Assembly (NCBI RefSeq): GCF_000359745.1
Contig: NZ_AQHN01000028.1
Location: 1-60,603 of the forward strand
Origin: Rhizobium freirei PRF 81
GTDB taxonomy: Bacteria > Pseudomonadota > Alphaproteobacteria > Rhizobiales > Rhizobiaceae
Length of the DNA stretch: 60,603 nt
Direction: 5' to 3'
Below the pieces are notes generated by a model that was not told the origin of the DNA, searched no databases, and was given only the letters and a program-made list of their open reading frames with translations. Each line of letters opens with the position of its first letter. Within the stretch, counting starts at the first letter, position 1. Positions 26,962 to 35,931 of this stretch are shown one piece after another. The translations under genes were made by a program, and so were the position numbers.

Positions 26962-27831
26962 ATGAAACACGGGATTTACTATTCTTACTGGGAACATGAG
27001 TGGAGCGCCAAGTTTGGCCCCTATGTCGAAAAGGTCGCGAAACTTGGCTTCGACGTCATCGAGGTCGCTGCGCATCACATCAATGAATACAGCGATGCCG
27101 AACTCGCAGAAATCAGACGGACTGCCAAGGATAACAACATCATCCTGACGGCCGGGATCGGCCCGTCGAAGACCAAGAATCTGTCGTCACCGGACATTGC
27201 AGTGCGCCAGGCGGGAAAGGCATTCTTCGAGCAGACACTCACAAATGTCGCAAAGCTCGATATCAAGACAATTGGTGGCGCGCTCCATTCCTATTGGCCG
27301 GTGGACTACTCCAAGCCAGTCGACAAGGAGGGCGATCGGGCGCGCGGGGTCGAGGGCATTCATGGTATCGCAGACTTCGCCGGAAACCTGGGTATCAATC
27401 TCTGCATCGAAGTGCTCAATCGCTTTGAAAACCACGTTCTCAACACCGCCGCCGAGGGTGTCGCCTTCGTGAAGGATGTCGGCAAGCCGAATGTCAAAGT
27501 GATGCTCGATACCTTCCATATGAACATCGAGGAGGACAGCTTCGGAGAAGCGATCCGTACAGCCGGCCCACTGCTTGGACATTTCCACACGGGCGAAAGC
27601 AATCGCCGCGTCCCGGGTAAAGGCAGAATGCCTTGGCACGAGATCGGTCTTGCCCTTCGCGACATCAGTTACGCGGGCGCCGTTGTCATGGAACCGTTCG
27701 TAAAGACCGGGGGAACGATCGGGTCAGACATTAGGGTGTGGCGCGATCTAACCGATGGCGCGGACGAAACAAAAATGGACGAGGATGCACGGAACGCCCT
27801 TGCATTTTCTCGATTTGTGCTCGGCGGTTGA
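26962..27831 (+). CDS. D-psicose (D-allulose) 3-epimerase
   Basis: A 289-residue enzyme of the same length as, and matching nearly throughout, the well-studied Agrobacterium tumefaciens D-psicose 3-epimerase as I remember its sequence. It interconverts D-psicose and D-fructose. The manganese ligands fall at the same numbers: Glu150 (CIEVLNRFENH), Asp183 (MLDTFHMN), His209 (GHFHTGES) and Glu244 (VVMEPF). The start at 26962 has GGAG 7 bases upstream. It is the last gene of the CUT2 operon. Together with the importer and kinase it would feed psicose into fructose metabolism. Confidence 0.93.
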   Translation: MKHGIYYSYWEHEWSAKFGPYVEKVAKLGFDVIEVAAHHINEYSDAELAEIRRTAKDNNIILTAGIGPSKTKNLSSPDIAVRQAGKAFFEQTLTNVAKLDIKTIGGALHSYWPVDYSKPVDKEGDRARGVEGIHGIADFAGNLGINLCIEVLNRFENHVLNTAAEGVAFVKDVGKPNVKVMLDTFHMNIEEDSFGEAIRTAGPLLGHFHTGESNRRVPGKGRMPWHEIGLALRDISYAGAVVMEPFVKTGGTIGSDIRVWRDLTDGADETKMDEDARNALAFSRFVLGG

Positions 27832-27869
27832 CCTTGCCGAAGCTCTCAACCGACGTGCATCACGATCCC

Positions 27870-28350
27870 TATACCTGAAGGAGATGCAAAGAGCCGGACC
27901 GCCGAATCCTGCGGCCGTGGTCGGTGCCTTGGTAACCGATTTCCGCGAGGTGTGCGACGGCAAGTGGCCGCAACGGAACTTGTCGTCGGTGGTAGATTGA
28001 CCGAGATGCGTAAGCCCCATTTCGTGGCTTTGGTCGCAACCGTCACCCTGGGCATTGCGTCCTGTTGTTCCCTATGAGCTGCTTCCAGCCTGAGATGCTG
28101 GAGGTAAGCCATGGGTTCCGTCGTTTTGAAGGCTTTGAAACCCTTTTGAACGGCGCGCACGCTGACATGGCAGGTCTCTGCCACATCGATGATCAAGATC
28201 GGTTGCGACAGATTGGCCTGCATGAAACCAATGGCAAGCCTGACATGTCGCGGTGCCGGCACAGAAGCCGACCTGGCGAGTTCGTCAGAGAAGCGGTGCG
28301 GTAACGAGGGCGACTTTGCCGCGAAAGGGTCTTGCTCATGGATAAATGCG
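27870..28350 (-). pseudogene. AraC-family regulator remnant, frameshifted
   Basis: On the minus strand one frame encodes PRHVRLAIGFMQANLSQPI, then IDVAETCHVSVRAVQKGFKA, PMAYLQHLRLEAAHREQQ and VTVATKATKWG. This is the first helix-turn-helix and linker of an AraC C-terminal domain. The expected second part, GLTHLGQSTTDDKFRCGHLP and SHTSRKS, continues in a different frame, so a frameshift lies at about 28000. The N-terminal effector domain cannot be found upstream; only a short, low-complexity stretch precedes. Limits are approximate. It is a decayed regulator left at the end of the ketose operon. Confidence 0.7.
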
Positions 28351-28599
28351 TTGGAGCTGTCGGAAGGCGAAAGACGGCGGGTGGCTATTGCGCGCACCGC
28401 TCTGCCAGCGGGAACTGCTGATCTGAGACGAGCCCACAACCGCTGTTGCAGAGAGCAGAGCACCGACCAAGCTTTGAAAACGACACCGTTCCACAGCCTA
28501 TAATAGGCCGTTACGGATACCTTAATAGTTGTTATTACTTGTTATTCAAGGCAGATGTCGGTTCTGATCCCCTCAAGAACAAAATTATTGATTTGCGTG

Positions 28600-28735
28600 A
28601 CGATTCAACCCAGTTTGCATTTGCCGACGACTCGGCCGCATATTCGAACTAACGATCGTTTCAAGGTGTTTGATTCATCCGGTCGGATTAGCGCAGAATT
28701 GCAATCGCGGTCAAAATCTCGCGAGATTCAACAAC
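28600..28735 (-). repeat. dispersed degenerate repeat, copy B
   Basis: It shares with copies A and C the blocks GATTCAACCCAGTTTGCAT, TTCGAA, TTTCAAGG, TTGATTC, GCAAT and GGTCAAAATCTCGCGA in the same order. The minus-strand reading gives ESREILTAIAILR and, after a shift, IKHLETIVSSN and QTGLNRHANQ, parallel to copy C. It fills most of the gap between the AraC pseudogene and the N-acetyltransferase gene. Nothing else is visible between 28350 and 28917. Confidence 0.6.
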
Positions 28736-28917
28736 AGACCAGCGCAACATCTTTTGGCCTTGATTATGGTTCTCTCGCGTTTTCGATACGAAGAGAGATC
28801 CCGTGGTCCGCTGCAGTGCACAAGGTGGAGCAGTTTCGGAATGCAGCGTTACGGATCCTGCCGCAACCGGACCTTTGAGCCTTAGGCTGGCTCTGGTGGG
28901 TTGGCAAGCGTGCCTGT

Positions 28918-29763
28918 TCAGGTGGCGTTGTCGCGTCCGATCCTCTGGAGTTTCTCCCAGACCTGACCAGACTTCGGAACGTCGAGATTGAATGTTGCAT
29001 TGAGCGTGTCCGCGAGATGGTCCGCGCTCGTGATGCGCCGTTCGCTGACGCTGTTTGCCGTCACGCTGCGCAGGCAATCGTTCTTCAGGGCAACATAGCC
29101 ATCCGCAGTATGCCGCAGGATCGCCAGTGCGTTTGTGAATGGCGAGCCGGGATCCCGCGTCAGCCAGCCAAGAGTAGCGGCTATGGCAGCCTCGTCGCTG
29201 TGATCGGGTCGGAAATCAAAGCTGTGTGCAAGGCCATTCGCATGGTTATTGAAGCGCAGCCAGCCGTCGTCCGTCTGCAAGATCGAAAAATCGAAGCCAC
29301 GCTGGCTGATCGGCCCGACGGCAAGGGGTACGGGTTCGACGATGGCGTCCGCCAGGCCGACTTCGGCGAGGTACGGCTGGTCGAGATCGACACGGAGAGT
29401 CAGATGGTTGCCGATGGCGACATCGCCTATCATTTCACGATTGACGCCGCCGCACAGGCGGGTCACGTGGAAACCGAGCGCCGTGAGCGCCGCGCCGAAC
29501 AGACCGTTCATCTCGTAGCACCAGCCGCCGCGCTTGCCCTCCACCATCTTGGCGAAGGCGGCGGCCGGGGCGATCGAGGACGGCCATCCCATGAAGGCAT
29601 CCAGCGCCTCCCAGGTGAAGGCCATGAGATGGGCGCGGTGAAGTCTCGACAGGCTGTCGACGTCGAGAGAAACCCGTCGGTCCATCCCGATCCTTGCCAG
29701 ATAGGCGTCCAGCTGGCCGGACGTCAGGGTCATTCCATTTTCGCTTGAAGAGGCGTTTGTCAT
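28918..29763 (-). CDS. arylamine N-acetyltransferase
   Basis: A 281-residue NAT-family enzyme that transfers acetyl from acetyl-CoA to arylamines or hydrazines through a Cys-His-Asp triad. The nucleophile is Cys82 in KRGGWCYEMN and the His is His120 in GNHLTLRV, 38 residues later as in the Salmonella enzyme. The third residue normally lies in DVGFG; here the segment reads YLAEVGLAD, so Asp is replaced by Glu134. The ATG at 29763 has AAAGG upstream. Regulation is unknown; it lies downstream of a glycosyltransferase and TetR gene on the same strand but 230 bases away. Confidence 0.87.
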   Translation of the reverse strand: MTNASSSENGMTLTSGQLDAYLARIGMDRRVSLDVDSLSRLHRAHLMAFTWEALDAFMGWPSSIAPAAAFAKMVEGKRGGWCYEMNGLFGAALTALGFHVTRLCGGVNREMIGDVAIGNHLTLRVDLDQPYLAEVGLADAIVEPVPLAVGPISQRGFDFSILQTDDGWLRFNNHANGLAHSFDFRPDHSDEAAIAATLGWLTRDPGSPFTNALAILRHTADGYVALKNDCLRSVTANSVSERRITSADHLADTLNATFNLDVPKSGQVWEKLQRIGRDNAT

Positions 29764-29993
29764 CCTTTGGTTTCCTTTCGATGGACCGTTTTCGATATTT
29801 CCGATGCCGCTATGCTGTCAGAAGGCGCTTCAAGGTCGTGGTTCCTTCGAGTGGTGATCCGGATGCTTGCCTAGGGGCGGATGGACATAAGGCTTCTCCG
29901 TTCGCCGATGCGGAGGCAACGACGTTGGGCAGGGAGAGAGTGGTTTGACATAGTACCGGTCGCGATGTTCCTGCCGCGATCGGTGGGTGTCGT

Positions 29994-31313
29994 TCACGCG
30001 GCGGACAGGGCTCCTTGGGCTGACCTTAGTACGAAGTCCTCGATTTCTGCTACCAGGCGTGCAGGTCCGGGGCCTTCCTCGGTGATCGCACGCCCTAGCG
30101 CCAACGCTCGCTCGGCAAAGCTCGGCTCGGAAAGAACGCGCCGTACGGCCCCTCCGACCATTTGCGGGGGGACTGAAGGATCGAGGCGCAGGCCTGCGCC
30201 GTGATAGTCGACACGCGCGGCATTGTCGTTCTGATCGCGCCCCATCGGGAGAATGACAAGGGGGACGCCATGGCACAGCGATCGCATGACCGTGCCATGC
30301 CCGCCGTGGGTGACGACAGCGCGGGCTTTGCTCAGGAGGTCGTCATGCGCTGCATTGGCAAGAATTGTGACATTCGCCGCCGATTGAAGACGAAGTCCCT
30401 CGAGCGCTTTGCCGAGGGTGACGACGACCTCGACCGGCTCGCCAGCCAGACCGGATATCACCCGCTGGAGCACATCGGCCTGCCCTTGATTGGTGGTGCT
30501 GAACGATACCAGCACGAGCGGCTGCGTTTTGTGCGCAGGCTGGCCTGCCCAGCGTTCGCGGGCCCAACTCGGCGCCTCAAGAAGCGGCCCCACATAGCGC
30601 ACATGGTCCGGCAGATGCTCGGTGGGGAAATCGAAGCTGCTGCTGGTGGCAAGGAGATGACGGCCGGCGCTCAAGGGCTGTTCGTGGACATGGGCCAGCG
30701 GCGCGACGCCGAAATGTGCGCGGGCGGCGTTAAGGCAAGGCAGAAAGTGATCCCATACTTGCTCGGCCATTGCCGAAACCTCGGCGTCGCGCGCGCTGCC
30801 CGCCACCGACTGGGCGGGCTGAAAGCCCGGACCGAATGGCGGATGTCCGGGGAGAGGCCAGAGCGAGATGCTGGTTGCGAGCAGTGCCGTTGGAACCTTC
30901 GCAATTTCGCCCGCGAGCATGCTGCCGAACAGCAGATCCGAGCCGAGAAGGATGTCGGACGGCTCCATTGCCAATGCTTCGAGAATATCCTCGGCATAGG
31001 CTTGCGCTGGTCCGACGAAGATCCGTTCACACCCTCTTTGGAAGCCGGCCAGGTGATCGGCGGTTTCCCAATCACGAATGAAGCAGCTTTCGGGTGAGCG
31101 ATCCGGACGGTTCGGGGCGCGCTTCCATGGCAGGAATCGGGCTCCCGCTTCGATCGCCTCCGCTCTCATCGTGTCGTCGGCGATCAGGCGCACGTCGTGA
31201 CCACGGTCGGCGAGGGCGCGCACTGCCGCAAGCGTCGGCGGCACGTTGCCGCCGCCTTCCCAGCCGACCGCCAGGATGCGCAGAGGCGGCCCAGCATCTG
31301 TCGTCTTTATCAT
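29994..31313 (-). CDS. UGT/MGT-type glycosyltransferase
   Basis: A 439-residue GT-B fold enzyme. The N-terminal acceptor domain starts with LRILAVGWEGGGNVPPTLAA. The C-terminal donor domain ends with the family signature VTHGGHGTVMRSLCHGVPLV and LPMGRDQNDNAARV. Relatives glycosylate small molecules such as macrolides, flavonoids or sterols using UDP- or dTDP-sugars. The 30-base gap to the TetR gene suggests co-transcription and a role in detoxifying a small molecule sensed by the regulator (inference). No signal peptide is present. Confidence 0.85.
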   Translation of the reverse strand: MIKTTDAGPPLRILAVGWEGGGNVPPTLAAVRALADRGHDVRLIADDTMRAEAIEAGARFLPWKRAPNRPDRSPESCFIRDWETADHLAGFQRGCERIFVGPAQAYAEDILEALAMEPSDILLGSDLLFGSMLAGEIAKVPTALLATSISLWPLPGHPPFGPGFQPAQSVAGSARDAEVSAMAEQVWDHFLPCLNAARAHFGVAPLAHVHEQPLSAGRHLLATSSSFDFPTEHLPDHVRYVGPLLEAPSWARERWAGQPAHKTQPLVLVSFSTTNQGQADVLQRVISGLAGEPVEVVVTLGKALEGLRLQSAANVTILANAAHDDLLSKARAVVTHGGHGTVMRSLCHGVPLVILPMGRDQNDNAARVDYHGAGLRLDPSVPPQMVGGAVRRVLSEPSFAERALALGRAITEEGPGPARLVAEIEDFVLRSAQGALSAA

Positions 31314-31343
31314 TGCCTTAGTCCTCTCCCAATGGAGACCGGA

Positions 31344-31940
31344 TCAGTGCGTCCTATCCTCACGCAGCAGGCGCTCGATCGCCTGTGTCATGAGCCGGTG
31401 TGTCTCCGCCGCCGAATGTCCTTGCGCTCGGCGCAGCAGATGCCAGATCCAAACATCGGTCTGGGCCAACAACTGCGCGAGCCGATCCTTGCGAGCCTTG
31501 TCATCAAGCTTGTCGAGCCAGGCGCTGAACATGTCCGCGATCCACTCGCGATGACCCTTGCGTCCGCGATCGAGAACGGCGGCAAACTCGGGAATGCGCG
31601 CCTCTTGCCCGAGCGTCCGCACGAGGATGTCGCCAGTGCGTTCATAATCGTCCGTCAGGAGCGTGACGATGTCGGCCACGCTTTGTGCGGGCGCGCTCCA
31701 GCGCTGGGCCCGGATCGAGGCATCCATCCGGGTTGCCATGGCGCTGAGCACGCCGGTCTTGCTGCCGAAACGCCGTATCACGGTTTGGCGGGTGGTGCCG
31801 GCCGTGGCGGCGATGTCGTCGAGCGTGATCTCGTCGAACCAGCGCTCCGCGAGGAGTGCGGTCAAAGCGTCGACGATCTGCTGCTCGGTATCCTGAACTG
31901 CGTTGGCGCGCGCCGACTGGCGATAGCCTCGCGGAGACAT
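31344..31940 (-). CDS. TetR family transcriptional regulator
   Basis: A 198-residue regulator with an N-terminal TetR helix-turn-helix at about residues 35-65 (ITLDDIAATAGTTRQTVIRR, FGSKTGVL) and a helical ligand domain behind it. It is the first gene of a leftward pair with the glycosyltransferase. A 41-base palindrome lies 8-48 bases upstream of its start, so it surely represses itself and the transferase. The inducer may be the glycosyltransferase acceptor (inference). Confidence 0.9.
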   Translation of the reverse strand: MSPRGYRQSARANAVQDTEQQIVDALTALLAERWFDEITLDDIAATAGTTRQTVIRRFGSKTGVLSAMATRMDASIRAQRWSAPAQSVADIVTLLTDDYERTGDILVRTLGQEARIPEFAAVLDRGRKGHREWIADMFSAWLDKLDDKARKDRLAQLLAQTDVWIWHLLRRAQGHSAAETHRLMTQAIERLLREDRTH

Positions 31941-31947
31941 GGTGCCG

Positions 31948-31988
31948 CCCTCAATTTAATGTTACATACTGTAACGCGAAATTGAGGG
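31948..31988. promoter_or_regulatory. nested palindromic operator upstream of tetR
   Basis: The inner core GTTACATACTGTAAC (31961-31975) is a perfect 6-3-6 palindrome. An outer pair of 10-base arms, CCCTCAATTT (31948-31957) and its complement (31979-31988), shares exactly the same centre (31968). Only the 3-base links between core and arms fail to pair. This is typical of a TetR dimer or double-dimer site and begins 8 bases upstream of the regulator start codon. Confidence 0.85.
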
Positions 31989-32137
31989 ATGTCAACAGAG
32001 GTTGACGATGCGCTTCGGCAACGAGTTCAGGTTAACGACATGTCTCAATCTGCCATCTCATGCTGGTGGGTTGCTTCCGCTAGTTTTCCGATGATCTGAA
32101 GCACGAGCATGCCCCTGTCTGTCCATTTGCAGTGCGA

Positions 32138-32180
32138 TCTAACCCAGTTTTGCATTTCGCCATGAACCTGCTCCGAGATT
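32138..32180 (-). repeat. partial copy (D) of the dispersed repeat
   Basis: AACCCAGTTTTGCATTTCGCCATGA resembles the first block of copies B and C (AACCCGGTTTTGCGTTTCGTCACGA in C). Read on the minus strand it gives FMAKCKTGLDRTANGQT, against VTKRKTGLKLNATQQT in copy C. The other blocks are absent or too diverged. The remaining sequence between 31989 and 32411 shows no gene. Confidence 0.4.
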
Positions 32181-32411
32181 GATATAGCCAATTTCCCGAT
32201 GGTTTCCCGCGCCAGATTGGATCAGCGTCAGATGAAGACACGGGTTGGAGCGTGGTGGAAATCGACACCCAATCGAAGTGCAGGCTCCAGCGGAAAGTGC
32301 GAAGGAAGCAAGAGGCATGCTCTTACATCGCGTCCGAAGCGCTCAGGCGATAAGAAAAAGAATCTTTACGAAATAGAGCTCTGTGCAACTCGGTACCCCT
32401 ATCCCGCTTCA

Positions 32412-33374
32412 TCACGTGATGCGCTGATAAACCATTTGAGCGGTTACAAGGTCGGCCAAAGCACTGCCGACGGATTTGAAATATGTAATCTCATCCGAAG
32501 ACCTCCTTCCAGTTACTTGGCCTTTGATAAGGTCCGTCAGAGTTCCCAGGATATGCGCCTCCGAGATGAGCCCGGATTGAAGTGGCTGAACAAGGTCGCC
32601 TGCCTCGTGAAGCGCTTCCAGAGTGTCGACAAAAGCGCGTGCGGAAAGCAGCGTCGCGTCATCAGCTTCGCGCATAGTCGGCGTGAAGCCGCCGATAAGA
32701 TCGACGTGGGTTCCCTTTCGCATCCAGGCTCCCTTGATAAGAGGCGTTGTCGAAAGCGTTGCGGCGCTGATGATATCAGCGCTCGCTGCTGCCTGCTCGA
32801 GATCCATCGCGACTTGAGATGCAAACCCCCTCTCGTTCAGTGAATGAGCGAGGCGGCTTGCAGCCACAGGATCGATATCCCATACCATTACCTTGTGGAT
32901 GGGTCTGATGGCGCGATACGCGTCAGGTAGCTGGCTTGCAACCCGGCCTGCGCCGATCACCAGAAGAGACTTGGCATCGTCGCGGGCGAGAATCTGCGCT
33001 GCTAACGCGGAAGTAGCTACGGTTCGCCTCGCGGTGATGACATTGCCGTCCATCAGGGCCAGTTGCTGCCCAGTAGTCGCATCGTAGAGCACGTATGTGG
33101 ATGTGAGACCGGGCAATCCACGAGCTGTGTTCCCAGGTACCACCGTCACGAGTTTGACCCCGAGGAACTGATCATGATCCTCGCTGTTTGACCACGCTGG
33201 CATTAGAAGGAGTGTTGCGTCAGGCTCGCGGTGTTTCTGCATCTGATGATGGTGCCGAACGGGCGCGATGCAGCCTGTCTTAAAGCCGCCTCTAAGCACA
33301 TCGATTAATGCGCGATAAGGCAGACAGGCGGCGGTGGTTTCAGCATCTACAATTGTGAGTTTCGCATCCGCCAT
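32412..33374 (-). CDS. ornithine cyclodeaminase/mu-crystallin family protein
   Basis: A 320-residue NAD(P)-binding protein. The Rossmann segment is LLVIGAGRVASQLPDAYRA; upstream lies the substrate region LVTVVPGNTARGLPGLTSTY, and after it GTHVDLIGGFTPTMREADD. The family includes ornithine cyclodeaminase, alanine dehydrogenase and delta1-pyrroline-2-carboxylate/ketimine reductases. The usual ornithine-cyclodeaminase signature is not strict here. Linked to an AcnX gene 2.5 kb away, reduction of delta1-pyrroline-2-carboxylate to proline is the most economical guess. The ATG at 33374 follows an AGAGAG ribosome binding site. Confidence 0.8.
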   Translation of the reverse strand: MADAKLTIVDAETTAACLPYRALIDVLRGGFKTGCIAPVRHHHQMQKHREPDATLLLMPAWSNSEDHDQFLGVKLVTVVPGNTARGLPGLTSTYVLYDATTGQQLALMDGNVITARRTVATSALAAQILARDDAKSLLVIGAGRVASQLPDAYRAIRPIHKVMVWDIDPVAASRLAHSLNERGFASQVAMDLEQAAASADIISAATLSTTPLIKGAWMRKGTHVDLIGGFTPTMREADDATLLSARAFVDTLEALHEAGDLVQPLQSGLISEAHILGTLTDLIKGQVTGRRSSDEITYFKSVGSALADLVTAQMVYQRIT

Positions 33375-33493
33375 GAGTCTCTCTCTTTTTATCTTTAATC
33401 CACCGCAGACATTTTGAGAGCTGCGCCACGTAAAAGGTGGGCGCGCTCGGTTCATTTTGCCCCTTCATTGGCGGGCCGAAATCTTGTCAGCGC

Positions 33494-34546
33494 TCAGCCA
33501 TTTAGGATTTCACGCATGGCTGCCAGCGCGGCAATAATGTCTGCACGCGTTACCCCGATATGCGTTACAGCGCGCATAGCAGTTGGGCCGAACAGGCCGC
33601 CGCCGCCCATTCCGACGCTTTTTTTCTTCAGAGCAGCGGTGATCTCGGCGGGAGAGCGCCCGGTCCCGGCGACGTCGAAAAAGACGATGTTTGTTTCGAC
33701 GTTGATCGTCGCGAGCTTGATGCCAGGCAGCTCTGACAGCCCGCGTGCCAATATTGAAGCATTCTGATGATCTTCTGCGAGGCGCTCGACATGATGATCG
33801 AGTGCATAAATGCCGGCGGCGGCGAGAAATCCGGACTGCCGCATGGCTCCGCCCCAACGCTGTTTCAGGCGCCAAGCCTGTTGGATGAAATCGCGCGACC
33901 CAGCCAGCACACCGCCAACAGGGGCTCCCAGACCTTTGCTAAGATCGATCCAGGCAGTATCGAAGGAACCTGCATAGTCCTTCGTGGAGATTCCTGAAGC
34001 GACGACGGCATTCAGCAGCCGCGCGCCGTCCATGTGAAGGATGAGGCCATTCGATCGTGCAACCGAAACAACCTCGCTTATAGTCTCCAGTGGCCAAATC
34101 GTTCCCCCTCCGAAGTTGGAGGTCTGTTCGACGACAACCAGCCGCGACTGCTGTAGATACCGGCTCTCGGGCCGGATCGCATCCTTTAGCATGGTGCCGT
34201 CGAAGATGCCGTTCCGACCCCTGACGCCACGCACCATGACGCCGGACAGCGCGGCAGGACCGCCGGTCTCCGAAACAAGAACGTGTGCGGTTTCGTGAGC
34301 TATGATTTCGTCGCCAGGACGGCAGTGAACCGCCAAAGCGATCTCATTGCACATCGTGCCGGAGGGAAGGAAAACGGCAGCCTCTTTACCTAGCATATCG
34401 GCGACGCGTGCGCACAAGTCGATCACATTGTTGTCTTCGTCCTTTTGTTCGTCGCCGACTTCGACGGACATCATGTACTCTCTCATGCCTTTGGTCGGTT
34501 TTGATTTTGTATCGCTGTAAAGATCAATGAATGCCGATACGGACAT
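33494..34546 (-). CDS. threonine aldolase-like PLP enzyme
   Basis: A 350-residue fold-type I PLP enzyme of the beta-eliminating lyase/threonine aldolase family. DLYSDTKSKPTKGMREYMMS matches the usual start DLRSDTVTxPTxxMxxAM, with one conserved change. HETAHVLVSETGG, Asp173 (LILHMDGARLLNA) and Lys204 (DLSKGLGAPVGGVL, Schiff base) follow. It cleaves beta-hydroxy-amino acids to glycine plus an aldehyde. It lies upstream of the cyclodeaminase-like gene on the same strand (119-base gap), likely in one unit. The true substrate could be another beta-hydroxy amino acid. Confidence 0.85.
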   Translation of the reverse strand: MSVSAFIDLYSDTKSKPTKGMREYMMSVEVGDEQKDEDNNVIDLCARVADMLGKEAAVFLPSGTMCNEIALAVHCRPGDEIIAHETAHVLVSETGGPAALSGVMVRGVRGRNGIFDGTMLKDAIRPESRYLQQSRLVVVEQTSNFGGGTIWPLETISEVVSVARSNGLILHMDGARLLNAVVASGISTKDYAGSFDTAWIDLSKGLGAPVGGVLAGSRDFIQQAWRLKQRWGGAMRQSGFLAAAGIYALDHHVERLAEDHQNASILARGLSELPGIKLATINVETNIVFFDVAGTGRSPAEITAALKKKSVGMGGGGLFGPTAMRAVTHIGVTRADIIAALAAMREILNG

Positions 34547-34816
34547 AAGAGGCCTCTCCTTGGCGCCTTCCCGCGATCACTCTGCATCAGGGAAGCAACG
34601 GTGACGTTCATGGCGCTCTGTTGAGATTTTACGTTCGCGATTCTTCGAACCCTGAATTGCATCGGGGTCGGAAGCTGACATCGGATCTGTAACGTCCGTC
34701 AGTGTTAAGCGAAATATTCTTCGGCAATAGAGCGTCTTCAGGAACCAACGCTAAATAGAACGCCAGTCGCGATCCAATCAAAAATCAAGGCCACTCTATG
34801 CGTGACTGATATAGGC

Positions 34817-35737
34817 TTAGGCGCTTAATAGCACCTCGCTACGCGCAAGATAGTCGTCCCGAACAGATTTGAGTTGGGCGACAAACAAATCGATAATCGG
34901 TGAGGTTGGTCGGTGTCTGGCCCGCAGGAGGGTTGAGTAAAATGGCTCCCCATGGGAGAAACGCCGCATGACCAACCCTGAATTCACATAGTCCAGTGCG
35001 GTCAGGGGATTTACGATCGCGACACCGCAACCGCGCACAGCCATCGCACAGGCCGCCGCGGTGTTTGCTGTCTCTACAACAAGGCGCCTGCGAATATCGG
35101 CGTTGTCGAATACACGATCCAACCTTTTACGATAAGGATCGACGTTTCCCATGAAAATCGAACTGACGCCTTCCAGGTCTTCAGGCTTGATGAGAGCATG
35201 CTTGGCCAGGGGGTGATCGGAGGTCATCACGCAGACCTCGCGAGGGGAGCAAAACGTCTCGTAGTCTGCGCCCAGCGAGCTCATGTCGTATGCGGCAATT
35301 CCGAGATCAAACTTCTGGTCGTTGAGAAGCTCGTCAATCCTCCAAGAAAGCTGGGTATCGATCGTCAGGCTGACATCCCCATGCTTTTTCACGAAGGCTG
35401 CCGCCACGTCGGCAATAAAGCCCTGCGAGAATGCTGGCGCACACACGATGCTGATATTGCCGTTCTGGAAATCCTTGAGGCTCGCAGCTGCCCGGCGCAA
35501 ATGGTCGAGACCCTTAAATACCTTGTTGACTTCTTCCGAGAGCGCAAATGCATAAGCTGTGGGAACGAGCCTGCCTCGCTTTCGGTCAAATAGTTTCGCG
35601 CCGACCGACGACTCCAACTGCTTGATCGATCTGCTGACCGCGGGTTGGGAAGTATAGAGCATCTCGGCCGCTTCGGTGACGGTTCCAGCTGCCATCACGG
35701 CTTTGAAACATTCGACCATTCTTAGATTTAGATCCAT
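34817..35737 (-). CDS. LysR family transcriptional regulator
   Basis: A 306-residue regulator with an N-terminal winged helix-turn-helix (about residues 4-62, FKAVMAAGTVTEAAEMLYTS, QPAVSRSIKQLE) and a co-inducer-binding domain. I take the ATG at 35737; an ATG at 35755 would overlap a LysR-type box and lacks a ribosome binding site. It is transcribed divergently from the AcnX gene and probably activates it in response to the substrate (family rule). The 270-base gap to the threonine aldolase-like gene shows no feature. Confidence 0.85.
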   Translation of the reverse strand: MDLNLRMVECFKAVMAAGTVTEAAEMLYTSQPAVSRSIKQLESSVGAKLFDRKRGRLVPTAYAFALSEEVNKVFKGLDHLRRAAASLKDFQNGNISIVCAPAFSQGFIADVAAAFVKKHGDVSLTIDTQLSWRIDELLNDQKFDLGIAAYDMSSLGADYETFCSPREVCVMTSDHPLAKHALIKPEDLEGVSSIFMGNVDPYRKRLDRVFDNADIRRRLVVETANTAAACAMAVRGCGVAIVNPLTALDYVNSGLVMRRFSHGEPFYSTLLRARHRPTSPIIDLFVAQLKSVRDDYLARSEVLLSA

Positions 35738-35753
35738 GGTTTCGGAGCCATCC

Positions 35754-35768
35754 ATACCAATTTTGTAT
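35754..35768. promoter_or_regulatory. LysR-type T-N11-A box
   Basis: ATACCAATTTTGTAT has 4-base symmetrical ends (ATAC, GTAT) and fits the T-N11-A rule from 35755 to 35767. It lies in the divergent gap between the LysR gene and AcnX, about 165 bases upstream of AcnX and just ahead of the chosen lysR start. Confidence 0.5.
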
Positions 35769-35931
35769 AGTTCAGGGCAGAGTTTGTATTTGCAGGGATC
35801 AAGCTCCAGCTGTCAACTGTTCTTAAAGCGCGGCAAGGTCATCGTGGTTCAGGGCCTCTCCAGATTGGTCAACCGATGCCTGATCTGTTTATGCCGCCGA
35901 GTAAGCAATCTCTGATATGGTAGGCAGGAAA

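Noticed and set aside
28688..29077. A 129-codon minus-strand frame
   Set aside because: It overlaps the end of the N-acetyltransferase gene out of frame and runs into repeat copy B.
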